Shown here: positions 46,156-59,500 of the stretch, piece after piece
Layout: every line of letters starts with the position of its first letter
How positions within the stretch are numbered: position 1 is the stretch's first letter
NCBI GenBank assembly: GCA_015227615.1
Contig: JAALGZ010000005.1
Location: 1,116,001-1,180,000, forward strand
DNA: 64,000 nt
Reading direction: 5' to 3'
Source: Labyrinthula sp. Ha
Taxonomy: Eukaryota; Sar; Bigyra; Labyrinthulida; Labyrinthulaceae
The notes under the pieces: model-generated
Databases searched by the model: none
What the model was told of the DNA's origin: nothing
Seen by the model: only the letters and a program-made list of their open reading frames with translations
Translations under genes and position numbers: made by a program

Positions 46156-49100
46156 ATTCAAAAACTGCACTTAATGTAAAATTAATTTATCGCTGATGAT
46201 TCGTTAATTCAATAGGAAATGACAGCTGGACGAATTGGCCATTCTAAAATCTGTAAAATTGGGACTGCGTTTATGAAGTGGCAATTTTTGTGTATCTATT
46301 TCTCGTATACTTTATGCTGTAAATAGACTGGGAACCAAATTGCACCGTATTGAGTTGGCCCAGCTAAAGTACTATATGGAATAGGGAAAATGAAGAACTT
46401 CCCAGTTCCATAGAATTCTAAAGGTTATAGTGCACAAAGAACTTGTCGTCTCATACTTTCTGTTGTCTCATAAGCTTTTTCTATTGTATTTTGTTCTAGG
46501 AGCAATACTATAAAATCCAAGCTGTACAAATGAATACCTCCCCCCCCCCTCAATATTTAGTGTCCTGGATAAAACTTTTATGAGGTAAGCTACTTGGTAG
46601 GGTTGTTAATTGTTTAGCAGTAGATATTAAATATTTTATACAAAGACTGGTTAAATCTGACCCCACTTGACATGGTAAGAACCCATTACTTCATCTTCCC
46701 TCTTAACTAGTTGATTTCTATTGCTATCAACTAGTTTCGAAAGGAGTGGAAATATAAAAATACCTTTACTTTATCAACAATATCTTCGGTCTTGGTTTCT
46801 GACGACACTTCATAGGAATTTTTATCTCCTTCCTGGGTTAAAACCTCCTCAAAATTTGTCTACTTTCGTCAAGCGTCCAGGTAAAGGAAAGCAGCTTAGC
46901 ATCACTGAGTAGAAACAGACATATGATCCAGAAGACCGATTTCGCGTACCATTTTTGCTTTTTAGAGCAGTAATTTTGACTGCAAAGTAATAACACTTAA
47001 ACTGCAGGCCACAGCTATCTCTATTAGAGGTATCAACTCTCGAGGCAGACAGAGCTTCTTGTTACAAATTCAAATCTTACTTAAGCTGTTTATTTATGTC
47101 CATGGTTTCTTTAAAGTTATTTTCGGCAGGTAATGAGCAACCCCTTAGTATAGAAATAGCTTAAGAGGAAAAGTTCACCCTGTTATTAAGACAATTCGTA
47201 GCTAGGTTTGAATTGGTAAAATTTTAACTTACAAGTGAGAGACTATGATGACTAAGAAAACCACTCTTAGCCCAGGCTCTGTTACAATTCCAAGTTTCTC
47301 ACTTAAGGCACTCTTTTATGAACTCAAGTTCCTTAGTTTGACCATGATGTGTTAACATTAGAACTTAATATTTATAACTAGTTTTTGTAAAACTGTAACA
47401 CAGCCATTTGAAGTTATTGTTTCGTGTTGTTTCGCCTTACGACAAGCAAAATTCAATCTGATTGAAAGTAAAATAAAAAGCAAGAAACGAAGATTTTGGC
47501 TCTGTTTTGAGACCCAATACTATTAAAATAAAAAAGATATCAAAGGAGTAATGTGTATTGTGGATGCTGAGGTAGCAATTGCGATGATGCTGCAGCTCAT
47601 TATCCTTCAGGTTGAAAAGAAATTGCCCATTACTGCGGGGATTTAGTTACTGAGTGAGTTAGAGTTGAATGTAAGAAAAGTACTTGAGATAAGATTACAG
47701 GTCTATTGATACAGGTGGCAAATAGTACTGCGAAGAAATATGAAGTGAAAGATTATTTTCTGGGTGCCATTTAGGATATTTCTATAGGGTCAAACTCTCA
47801 AAGAAAATATTAAGGATTTTATCTTACAGAGCAAAGAAAAAATTCATAGGGATCGAGGTTTTGGAGAAGTATATTCTCGTTAGAATGCGATTATGTAAAG
47901 AGCTATGCTCTGCTGGTAAAAGAATGTGCATAAACAAATTTGATATACACTGTGTGAATGCACACTATATCTTTTCTTTGACACAAAATATGATAGGACA
48001 CACTGCTTTTGCTCGCGAAAAGTTATAAACACTCATATTATTTTTATTTTCCCTCAAATGATATGGCTCTGAACCAGTTTGTTCTGTACATCCTCAACAG
48101 ATTATAAAAAACTGAGGTAGCATTTCAAAAATGTTTACGTTTGCGATATTCTGCAAAGTGACTGCTTTGTTAGATAATAACAGGAGAAGACAAAATCATC
48201 AGGTTGATTAAAGCTTTTTCAAACAAAGGCTTAGGGTCAACATTCAATGAGATCCTTGCTAGTTTGTTTGCACTGAAGTTAAACAAACTATATTTGGTTC
48301 CTATGCTGAGCCAGAGTCCCCTTTTATCACTTATGAAGTTTGCAAAAAAACTGAAACGCCACTGACATAACAATGTAACCAAGTTAGACATTAGGGTAAC
48401 CACATAGGAAGTTGGTCCAATAGAGTATAGTTGTCCAATACCACAACAATTCACAGTTGAAATTGTTTAAAAATATGGATTACATAAACAAAAATATGGC
48501 TAATCTCTAGCCACCAGTAGCTATCTCCTAGGGAACCTGACTAAAACCTAAAACAACTACAGCGTATTAGTGCTAGATGAATGCAATTTTGGAGGAAATG
48601 TTATATTTACGCATGTGCCATGATACGAAGAACTAACGTTCATTCACAGAATTATGTCAGGTATATGATGCCATCTCTTCTTGCTATCAAAGTTTTCTCT
48701 CTTAAACCCTTTTACTAGTATTTTATTTCAAAAATCATTTTCATGAATTTAGATTTGTCAAACGTAAAGAGTTGCAACATAGGCATTAGAAATAATAAAA
48801 AGTAGTAATAAAAGGGGTAAAAGTGTAGTTATATTTAGGCAACAATTGCTGACATCCGGGTTTTCTTCTTGAATAAGTTGCACCAGTTCAAACAGTCGCA
48901 ACACTAAAGAAAATTGCGCTATATAAAACGAGAGCCGTACTGGGAAATTTTACATCAGAGAACACTATATAACTTAGTTCTTTAAAGGAAAGATGAGTAT
49001 AATTTGACATACCAAGATAGTAACTTTAAAACTGATCATATATACAGAGATTTAAGTTAGTTCCATAATTTTGATATTATCAGTCTATTCGCTAAATTTA

Positions 49101-52100
49101 TTACAATATTTAAGCAAGGGATCATGAATCCTTTACTGTAGGCACTGTAAGAACAATACTTTGGGATCTAACAATGTGAACAAGAAATATATCTAGACAA
49201 TGTAAATTGCTATCTATTCCTGGAAAAGATCTCTCTTTTTTTCTACAATTATAGGTGTAAAGTCTGGGCATAGGAAAGGTATCCAGTTTTCCGGAATAAG
49301 GCTAATTCTTAAATAGATAATCGGAGTTTAAAACATCAACCTGGCATCGTTGTCTTCAATATGTAAATGAACAGATCTGCTACGGACGTAGGATTGTTCA
49401 GCTCAGATGTTACCCTACAATTCTTATGTTACCAAGAAAACAATACGTGGAAGTAATACACCAATCTTCATGAAAAATGCAAAAAATTCTAACTGAGCTG
49501 TTGGTCCACTACAAATCTAACACATCGTCTAATGGTCACGATAGCTTTTTGTTCAAATTAAAAATTAGTCCAGGATACTAAAATAATATTTAATTTAGGT
49601 CATCTTTTAAACACAAACAAGAACAAAATTAGAATCTGGAGTAATGAAGACAAGAAAAGATACTTTTGCATTTGATGACCTGAACCTATATCATATTTTG
49701 ACCTTACAATAATTGTTTTAGGGTATACTTATGTGTAACACTTTTATGTTTATGCGCCCAATTTATTTCAATGATGTGTCCTATGCTATTGTGAAGTATA
49801 GAAAATTATGTGAGAACAAACAATGGGATGTGAAAGAAACATGGAACGCACCTTGAATTATCTCTCTGGTTTCAGTAAAAGGAGAAGAAAACTACTTATA
49901 AAATAGGTTGATTGTAAGAAATTATTGCACTGGCACTACACTGGGCCAGTGGTTGGGCTCTTAGAAAAGAATTATGAGTACAACGAGTGTTTTCTACAGT
50001 TTTGATAACCCAATGTACTCCCAAGAAGGTGTATAAATATAGTGCTCATTATTACAAGGCAGAGAACAGAGATTTGGGATGATAACACTAACACCTTGAT
50101 CATTTGTACATCATCCTTAACATTAATAACCTAGAGTTAGGTTAATTTTGAATTGCTATATTTGAAAGTAATTAGAATGCACAGAGAGAATGATTTGTAC
50201 AAGTTATATTGTACTTCACCGAATTTGATTAGTTTAACATTTTTTTGGTACAAAGTGCCAGGCTCTCGATTTCGTGACGTTATATAACCTTCAGTAGAAC
50301 GAAATCGTACAGAATAACACACAACAGAGCTAAAGCCACTTCAATATTAACAAAATTAAACTCTAAAGATTGAATGGTATAAAATCGGATATGTTGCAAA
50401 AGGTTAAATACTTGAAGTGTTCCCATAGCTAATTCCATATTGGTTTAGTTGGAAGAAGAAAATGTACCACTACTTTACTGTGGGTGAGAGTCCTGTACTT
50501 TTTTGTACAAATATTAATGTTAGGAAAATTTATAATCTATTTTATTAAATGCTTTAAACATTGTGTTGATGCTTAGATTTTGCTAGATCGTAGAATTATA
50601 CTGTACAACTTTCAAATCAAGAAAAATGATCGCATTCGATTTCGCCTTGTTTGTAACTTCAAACCAAGAAAATATCATGGTTGTATAGTTTATGTTCCCT
50701 TAAAGTTCTTGGAAATAACTGATTTGATCTACATTTCCGTGAGTACTGCATTCTTATCTCTTCATAGTTGATTTCAAGTATTCTATCTATGGTATAACTT
50801 GTTAGATGCATTATGTCAATAGATAGAGCTGTATGAAAGCTATATATATAAACTAACAAGTTAAAACTAGCGAGATGTAAAACAAATTGTTTGCATAGAG
50901 GGGGTATTTGAACTGTATTCTCATGTGTTCATATCAGGAAGAGCAACAATACAAGACATATAATCAAAATAGCCTATGTGGGCAAAACTGAAATACATTA
51001 ATCAAGATTCCTTTCAAATAAAAATCACTCATTGACTGTTTTACCATTTGTTGGTTATCTTTTCGGTTTGCGTGGAGAACGATTTTCGCAGCGTTAACTT
51101 CAGGTGGAGTTTTATGAAAGTTGGATTATGTATGAAGTCGTTAATTGGCCTAGCAATCTTGGACTAGTAAACACATCTTTGGATACGACTACTAAAGGGT
51201 CTGTGTTGATCCACTCTGCCCGTGAAGTAGATGGAGGTTGTGTGGAACACATAAAATTGATTGTAAAACGTTTATCACAGTATGAAATTAACTCCCAGGA
51301 ATCATCCTTGAAGAATCTACTCAGTAGTTAGATGAAACTGTTTTCTATGATTTTGAATATGAAGATGATCTTGAACATTTCACTTGACATTAGATGCAGA
51401 ACTATCAACAATATCATTAACAGTGTTGGTCAGTATATATGAATAAGAGAACTATGTGTTGAATCCGCAAGATAAGAGTTTTGACGCTTGTTCATAGGTC
51501 AAGTCAAACACTTGAATACTTTTACTTAATATTCAAATACTGAGGGAAGCTAGAACCGAGTTTGAAAGGTTAAACTCTTGTTTACCTGTTTTATTTCGTA
51601 CTCAACTTCTGGGAGGTAGGAATATAAAACCCCAAAGAAAAAACAAGTCCATGATCAAATTTAGCCGATTTATCTCATTGGAAGCAGCAAAGATGCAGCT
51701 GTCAGGGTAAGCAAGATAATTTGAAAGTTGTGTAACTTTGAACAGCGGGAACTCCTTTTTCATAATGAAAAGACGAGCTGAAATTAATGGTTGAATACTC
51801 CTTAAATGTGGAAGAGGTAGATAGAAACATATATCCATGATATTTCTGTGATATGTGTATCAGTTTTAACTTGCCGTATAGATATCATGCATATTCTAGC
51901 TATAAATAGCAACACAGTATATACACCAGTGCACCCATATTCCACATTGGGTGCATCAGCAACATCCCTTATATTCTTAAACTCAAAAAGAGATTAGAAG
52001 GATGCGCTCCAGCTGCAATCGGGGATCGTACCACGAAATTAATGTCCCATCTTTGAGTAGCCTTAAGGAAGACTCATTCACAAGAGTGAAATAAATAAAA

Positions 52101-54177
52101 CCATTAACAGTATAAAAGGAACTTTGTCAAAAAATAATAAATAGAAGAAAATATGGCTTTAAGAAAGCATCTGTTACTTTCTCCGTATTAGTGGTATTTT
52201 TAAAGATAATCACATAGGAGTGTTTTCAAAATTTAACCTGAAATGTCTCTGGATTAATCTTCCACCATCATATTAGTTAGAAATAGAGAACAAAGAAGGA
52301 AGTTTGACATAAAAAGATCACAGTGTGGGTTGAGCCTAAGATACTATAGAAAGATTCAGTTGTCCTAATGTACTTGTTTATAGTATCAGACCACTACAAG
52401 AAGTTCAAAATGAATATAGTGTTATCTTAATTCTAAACTAACATCCTAGCAATTAGTTCTCTCAATATATTCTCTCAAAATTCTTAGTGACTAAAGCAAG
52501 ATTTTCTTAAAGAATATACCTTCATCCCAGATAATGGATTGCAGCTATTTCCAAGATAAGAAATCTTTTCTTTCACTTATTCTTCATCTCAGATTGACTA
52601 AGGTTGCATTTTTTTAAGAACACTAAGGCTAACGAAGGAATGGTATTCCCATGTAAATGAAAGGATTATATTTAAACCCCATTCCAAAAAGTCATTCATA
52701 AGTTTGTTGAAGCAGCACAATCTACAAGGAAGTAACCTACATCCATCTCCAATTGCAAGCCTTGATCCCTAATACCTATGTAGCACCAAGATCAAAGAAA
52801 GAAGAACACATGGTTCTTATCTCAGCCCATTTATCAGCAAACCCTCTTAAATCCATTGTAATACTCAAACTTCTTAAAAGCATGATCCCTATACCCTATT
52901 CCAAAAAAAACACACTTTCCTTAAACTCTTGCTTGTATCCCTCCGTCCATATCACATTGACATTGTGCGATGTGAAAGTAACACAATTTTGCTGACTAAG
53001 CACCAATCTATCTCTAAAGTAAACTTAGAGTAGTACAAAAACTTTTCTTGTTTTTTAAGTTGTTTCGTTCAATGGTTTTTAGATTTTGTTTACTACTTCA
53101 ATTTCTTACATATTTGCAAAGTTTTTCGTTTCAATAAACTTTCATTGAGTAGCACAGGTTGGTGAACCTTGCTCCTGCCTAGACCTGATGCTTTTCTATA
53201 TCTTCTTCAGAAGTGTTTCAGAAACTTATTCAAATCTTCATCCTTTATTTAAAATTCCGTGCTTTCAAGGTTAGATGCAGTTTCTTCATATATCTTTCAA
53301 CATTTTGTTTAATTCAAGCTTCATATAATTGAAACTCTTTGCCTTAATACTAAAATATATTCGTTTCATGACTGCTTGTCACATTATCCCGCAGTACTTC
53401 ACCTCTTTCATAATCAATGGTTACAATCTTCTGTATTTCATTCCTACAAATCTCACAACGTTTCTCTTTATTTCACTTACTTGTTTGTCATAACGTTTGT
53501 TCCGAAAATTTGATTTATTTATTTCATGACTCTTATATCTTTTTTTTCCCGCTCTCTGCATATCTTTCATAATCTGTCACTTGACACTTCAGTATAGGGG
53601 GTTCTCAAATCTCAAAATATATTGTGAATTATTGAAATATTACTTTTTTCTCCCATTCAAAAAACATATTTAGCGAGAATAAACCTTTCAAAGATATGAT
53701 AAGCATGCAGATTGCATCATAATGTATATAATAGTACTGTAGTAGTATCGTACTAGCAGCTAGCAGAAATACCCGAACTTCGAAGTAAAACGAGTGAAGC
53801 GTAAAACAAAACGCATTTTTAGTTTAATTAAGCCAGTTAGGTACAAGAAGAAGTATGTAGAGCTTCCAAAATGGCACTTTTCCTGAACAAAGTCTTGCAA
53901 CTTATCAAATCAGCTAATATTTCATTAAGCGGTTTAGAGGTATTACCTTTTGCAAAAAACTGAAAACATAGTGTGTTATTGACTCATGAATATAATGACT
54001 AGAAGATTATTCTAGTTAGTCTTGTTTACATCTGCAAAGTATGAGTTAATTTTCCGGTATCAAGGCTGAGTTTAAATGCTATAATAGTAGCCTTCAGAAC
54101 TTATGCTAACACATACTCAGTAAAAAATCGAGCTCTAGGCAGTAACATGAATGCCGTGAAACACCGATACACTAGAT
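46156..54177. other. gene desert of 8.0 kb
   Basis: No gene I can support. There is a run of ten C at 46540-46549. A plus frame at 46721-46912 and another at about 51104-51331 have protein-like composition and start just after possible splice acceptors, but neither has an ATG-led exon upstream, a partner exon or a recognised motif. The remainder is AT-rich sequence without repeats that I could find. Confidence 0.6.
46540..46549 (+). repeat. ten-base C homopolymer
   Basis: An isolated run of ten C in otherwise AT-rich desert, preceded by 'aatacct'. It is the only long G/C homopolymer I noticed in the window, possibly a sequencing-prone site. Confidence 0.8.
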
Positions 54178-56448
54178 TCAAAAGCTCTGACGACGCTTTA
54201 CTATTTTTAAACGTTCAAATCGCGTGGTTTCTCTCGGTTTAACAGATTTACGATCTTGAAACCAACTAATTAACCTTGGTAAACCAAATAGACAAACTAA
54301 AGTACCCCCAAAAGCACCAGGATGAGTCCATAGAAACCAAGTTAAGACCTTCGCAGCTTCAACAGTGATTCTTGCAACCTGTTTCGCAAGTTCAGGATCA
54401 AATGCATATAGTGCTAGCATTACTAGACTACTCAAAACGATAAAGCTTTTTAGAAAGGGGAAAACGTACCAATAGCCAAACAAGGATGCGACGCTTAGCA
54501 AGAGCAAAACACGAAGAGCTTCTTGTAAGGATAGTGCCTGGTCGATTTTAATATATTCTTTTGTGTTTAGTTTTTCCTGAACAGCAAGCTTCACCGAATT
54601 AATCGGCTTCGTTCTCATTCGCTCACCCTGCTGATCTGTATGTACTTCGTGTTGTACTTCTACAACTGGTCTCCCAAAATCATTCTTTGTTTTGACAGGT
54701 TGGGCACCATTACTATCTTCGTATTTCAAATCATTCGCTACTGATGACGAAGAATTAATCGGCTCCGTAATGAAGACTAACTCCTTGCTTTGTTGCACAT
54801 ACATGTAACCAAAATATTCTTGCGCTTTGTCTCTTAGTTCCTTTCTACTCAAAATAGCTTTCATCAAGATTGATTCCGCCTTGGTTTCAACAACTGCCAT
54901 GCTACTTCCTTTTCTCCCAATCTTCTTCAAGAGGTAGTCTATAACCTTTGCCGAATAATAAAACTCTCTCATCATACCCAGTTGACCCTTGACACATCTG
55001 CTGTGAAGTCTCTCTAGGCATATACCAATAATATTAACTATATCTTCCTCTGTTGGAGGTAAGAAAGCAAAAAAACCTTCTTCGCTATTAAATGCAGACA
55101 ACGCTGAGCTCTGACCCGAAGTTATTCTTCTCCATAAGGGCTTCCAACTAAACGGGTTTCCTTTGGCATTCGCGCTTAAACACAGACTCTCTCTATCAAT
55201 GAATAGCTGGGTCACTTTCTCTACTATATCTTCATAGCTTTTGCCTTGACTAAACATTCCTTCAATTTCATCATCAAAGCAATTGGTGGTTAAAATAAAT
55301 ATGCTATCCTTGGTTGGAAATTTATTTCCAGTCTTCTTTTGTTGAATATGACCATTGTTGGAATCCAAGACAGGCAGTAACATATCCTTTAGTAAGCTCT
55401 CATGTGCTTTCTCGATTTCATCAAGCATCACTACAGTTCTCCCATCAACAATTTTCTGAAAATGGCTTGCTAATAAACCTTCCCCTTCTAAACCAGGACT
55501 CGGATCCACAAAGCCATCTATTGCCCTTTCATCCTGATAATTGCCCATATCAACATGTAGAAACAGACTTTCTCTTTCTAGTTCATCAAGGTTCAAATCG
55601 CACATTTGTTTCAGCGTACATGCAAACTCTTCGGCAATTAGTTGCCCTAAAAAAGTCTTCCCAGTTCCAGCAATGCCACCAAATAAGAACACCAACGGGC
55701 CGTCTCCAGACCTTATACCACTAAATAAGTTTTCCAATCCTTGTTTAACTCTTTGAACAACATCTTTCTGTCCAATGAAAGGCTTGCTCCCAATTTCTGG
55801 TTGAAACTTCTGTTTTTTTCTGGATTTTCTTTGCACTCGCCTGTGTTCAGACAGTCTATTTGCACCGGGTTTTCCAACCACAACTTCTACAAGTGTCCGG
55901 CAGTTATGAAATATTGCTCCTTTCTTCCAGAATCTCCTAACTTTCTTTATCAATTGCTCCCTTAGACTTTGAAGATTTTGGGGAGAGTCAATCTGTGATA
56001 TACCCGGTTCAATTAAAAGTTCTTCACCAAATGAAGTACTAATAAATATAGCTAGCTTAGGAAAAGAAGGATTTTGAAAGAATGTTGTCACAATATTGTT
56101 CACTTGAAATGCAGAAAACTGTTCAGCACTGGGGATAAATAAGATTAGATACAAATGTGGGTTTATGGAGCTTATGATAGTTTCAAGATTGGAGCTCGCC
56201 GACACTTTTTTATAGGATTTTCTGTCATAAAAAGACTCAATGGAAGACTTAATTGAGGTTTCGTGAATTGAGTCCATGTGAAACAATGTGTTACCAGTGA
56301 GCAAGGATATGTGTGAAGATATCTCTCCAGTAGATGGGTCAAAATTCTCATGTTTCTCGAGCCAGTTTGCGAATTTAGGCAGAAAATCGGTGGTAGACAC
56401 CTCTACACAACAGAAAAGCATTAAATAACTTAAAATCCTCATTTTCAT
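54178..56448 (-). CDS. ER/secretory AAA+ ATPase (ClpB/torsin-like) with C-terminal membrane segments
   Basis: A 756-residue protein when started at the ATG 56446-56448, which gives a clean signal peptide (M-K-M-R-I-L-S-Y-L-M-L-F-C-C-V). An open frame continues upstream but lacks a better ATG and would bury that signal. A luminal N-terminal region of about 200 residues and a basic linker precede one AAA+ module: Walker A G-G-I-A-G-T-G-K-T (257-265), Walker B V-V-M-L-D-E-I-E-K-A (339-348) and sensor 1 L-T-T-N (386-389). The D-E-I-E-K-A-H box is characteristic of the ClpB/Hsp104-torsin clade. The sensor-2 region lacks a clear GAR. Three hydrophobic segments lie at about 645-665, 667-683 and 702-727, before a basic tail. 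The substrate is unknown. It is divergent from GCN1 with a 68-bp spacer. Confidence 0.82.
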   Translation of the reverse strand: MKMRILSYLMLFCCVEVSTTDFLPKFANWLEKHENFDPSTGEISSHISLLTGNTLFHMDSIHETSIKSSIESFYDRKSYKKVSASSNLETIISSINPHLYLILFIPSAEQFSAFQVNNIVTTFFQNPSFPKLAIFISTSFGEELLIEPGISQIDSPQNLQSLREQLIKKVRRFWKKGAIFHNCRTLVEVVVGKPGANRLSEHRRVQRKSRKKQKFQPEIGSKPFIGQKDVVQRVKQGLENLFSGIRSGDGPLVFLFGGIAGTGKTFLGQLIAEEFACTLKQMCDLNLDELERESLFLHVDMGNYQDERAIDGFVDPSPGLEGEGLLASHFQKIVDGRTVVMLDEIEKAHESLLKDMLLPVLDSNNGHIQQKKTGNKFPTKDSIFILTTNCFDDEIEGMFSQGKSYEDIVEKVTQLFIDRESLCLSANAKGNPFSWKPLWRRITSGQSSALSAFNSEEGFFAFLPPTEEDIVNIIGICLERLHSRCVKGQLGMMREFYYSAKVIDYLLKKIGRKGSSMAVVETKAESILMKAILSRKELRDKAQEYFGYMYVQQSKELVFITEPINSSSSVANDLKYEDSNGAQPVKTKNDFGRPVVEVQHEVHTDQQGERMRTKPINSVKLAVQEKLNTKEYIKIDQALSLQEALRVLLLLSVASLFGYWYVFPFLKSFIVLSSLVMLALYAFDPELAKQVARITVEAAKVLTWFLWTHPGAFGGTLVCLFGLPRLISWFQDRKSVKPRETTRFERLKIVKRRQSF

Positions 56449-56516
56449 GCAAAAGAAAATCTCATGAAAATTCAAGGGTAATGCACCCTTGTTATTCTTA
56501 GTTTCCCAGTAGTACA
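56449..56516. promoter_or_regulatory. 68-bp divergent promoter with a 19-bp palindrome (AAA+ / GCN1)
   Basis: Near the middle is CAAGGGTAATGCACCCTTG (56473-56491), a perfect 7-bp inverted repeat around a 5-base spacer. It is operator-like in form, and its placement between two divergent starts suggests a shared regulator site. Its core GGTAATGCA is also present in the 44-bp PSMG3 spacer. There is no obvious TATA box. Confidence 0.5.
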
Positions 56517-59500
56517 ATGCTAAATTACCCTGTGAAGAGTAATAGATCTCTTCCAATGATACCAGAAGCCACATTGCAGAAATTATTTCTTTCTCCTTCA
56601 ACTGTCAAAGACGAAGCATTTAGAAATTCAATAAAGCAAATTTTTCGCTACGAAAATTGCAGTGTGTCAAATTCTCAACATGTTTTGCAAGATCTGCTGA
56701 CACTGATGCAACAAAAGAGTATTCTCACTCAGAGACTCACGCGACAGCGTTTATTTGAAGTCATTCTTATGACAAATAATATTGCAAGCAAAGTAAGTGA
56801 CAAAAAATTATTAAAGGAATTCTTATCAGTTCTTGATTCATTTATATTTTCCGCTGCAAAAACTGAAAAGGTTAGTCAGTTGATATCCATAATTATATTT
56901 GTTGTTAGCTCCTGGGTCCCTGTATGGGTACAAGAAGGTCATATTACTGAAAATCTAGTTCAATCCATATCTAAACTCATTCTCAGCGCCTTTTCTATGG
57001 ATGATGAAACTGTATTTTGCGCTACATTGCACTTAATAGAGTTCATTTCAAAATTTCCTCATTTTCAAAAACATTTTTCTTCAATGAAAGTTGTGAACAT
57101 TAAAAAGATACTAAAAATTCGCCACAATAAGCTGCCTAAGGTACTTGCATGTGTGTTTCAGAGCTCTGGAAAGAAAGCAAAGATGCTTGCTGAGATGACA
57201 AGGAACTCGGTTTCTAAAGGGAAAACACTTTTAGATCTATTGGTTGCTGTTTGTGGGTTAAATTCTCCTTACTCTGTGTTTAGTTTCAATGCCCTAAAAA
57301 ATATGGAGTCGTATCTGGTTGGGGACCAGGTAGCAGTTTGCCAGACACTATATGCAGATTTCTGTTGTGCTTTGTCAGAGAAACTATTAGTCTCATATCT
57401 AGATTTTCTTCTTGTCAGAGAATCTAGTACCTTTGATACTGTTGGTCAGATAAGAATCGAACCCACCGACTATACGGGTAAACTATCATTTTTTGATTCC
57501 TTAAGTCTTGACGGAGATTTTGAGCTGTACAGCTTTGGTAAAACTGTGTTTGAAACATTTAGCCAACCCCTTCTGGAGGCTATCTTACGAAAAAGTGATC
57601 AGAAGGTGAAGAATGATTTTAAACTCATTTTTACTTTGGGCTTGATAAAAAAGCGACTTATTCGAGATAAGTTACGGCTCTTCCTGAGAGATGCAGAATC
57701 TGATCTCTCTATCGTCGGCGACGGGGTTCTTGCTGCCGTAAGAGAAATTGATATTTTATTGTTGCACCGGAGGAGTAGAACATATTTTATGCATGAAGGG
57801 AAGTTGTTGCTTCAATCCATCTTGAAACATCATGAACCTTGCGATGAAGTTACGGTTTTTTCTGGTTTTACGTTCTCAGTACTCAGCAACTATTTTAAGG
57901 TACAGTTCTTGTCTTCTGCTACTGTGCAGAAAATACATCAAATACTCGTTCAGACCCCTCCTACTATGTTAGGAGAAGTTTTACGAAAATATTCGTTCGT
58001 AGCATCAAGTCTGCAGTTTCAAATGTGTTATATCAAGAGCTTGGGCCCGTTAGTTAAATCCTTGGATCAACCAGTGTTTATAGAATCTTTCTGTGATTTC
58101 GTATTTTCTATTGAAAGCCAGAAAACCTTATTAGGAGTGCAAGAGACAAAGCCTGACTTCTCTTTATTTCTCTCCCAGAAGTTTGAGAAGAGTGCACATT
58201 CGCCGACCTCTTGGTCTTCGGCTGAATTACAGTTGATCCGAACTTTCTATCTTATTTGTTATGGAGGGATGACCAATATCGACTTAAGAATAGCTTTCGG
58301 TAACGTGAGCCAATTCTTTTACTATGGTAGAGTACTAAGTCTAAGCAGCAGCCCAAATGTAGATTTCGAAGTGTTCAAATGCTGGACGGAAACTGTACTG
58401 GTAACCCTTGGCTTGAACCAACCTTCTGTTACTACTTTGGTGCACGATCTCGGAAGAGAATACCAACCATCTTTGGGCAAGCTCCTGCCTCATTTTAGAG
58501 AGGACAGGGATCATGTAGTACTTCCTTTTGCGGAATACACAGAGGTTTATGATGTCGTTGAGGCGCTGTCCAAAGTACGGTTTAAATTTCCAGTAGAGGT
58601 ACTCCAGACATACTTGGACTTTTATACGCTTGAAAATAATGGCCAAGAGGTTGATTTCACAGGTTTCTATTTGTTTCATATAATGTGCACATGCTACCTC
58701 ATCAGTTGCACGAGGGAAATTCGTGAAGATGGCACTGCATTTGGAGGCTCAAAACAACACAGGTATCTAGTACCTTTGATACTCGACTTTTACAAGCTTA
58801 ATTCGAAGAATGTTACGGAATCACTAGACACCAGCTTCCATTTTTCAATATCCTTATTGAAGTTGTACTGCGCAAATAGTTTTCCGGCACTTAAGCCAAG
58901 AATTAAAAGCTGCCTGTTGAGTTTGGTTGATTCTGGTGAAGAGAGGAAGCCGAATCGTGGTGTTTTGTATGGATTGCTGTCGAAATATGGACTATTCCAG
59001 GAAAATCCTGAAGTTAGAAGCATGACCCTAGAACTCCTACTAGAAACTTCTGCGCTAGCTGATACCGGTATGCTGCTCAAACCTGCTCTGAACTTTAGCA
59101 AAGCATCAGAAGATGAGATATGCGCCGCCTTGGCAAGCAGTGCTTTGAAATCTATGGGGGAAGGATTTAGTCTAGGCCAGGAAACGGCACTCGTAGACTG
59201 TTTGAGAAATGGAACTGTTGCTTTCAGAAGACAAGCGGGAAGGGCTCTGATAGCAGCGATAGATGCGACAACCCGGGAGGACCGAGTAGCAGCTTACTTC
59301 TCTTTATTGAGAGATGCTTTATCCCGAGAGGTAGAAGCAAGAACAAATTTGGGAGGGCTGAATGAAGTCTTATTAACTGAGAAAGTTAGGACGAAGCATG
59401 AGGAGAAAATTGCAGCCGTTGTAAATGAAGTTCGTGGATATTTAGCTATACAGATTGGATACTTTTCTCAAACAGATTTTCTAACTGATGAAAAAGTTGC

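Noticed and set aside
46721-46912. 63-codon plus frame after a possible acceptor
   Set aside because: No ATG-led exon, no family resemblance, isolated in a desert.
34634-54177. Near-identical size of the last two deserts (8008 and about 8022 bp) as a strict ruler
   Set aside because: Only two intervals agree this closely, and the first is 5 kb. I report the general regularity but not a fixed length.
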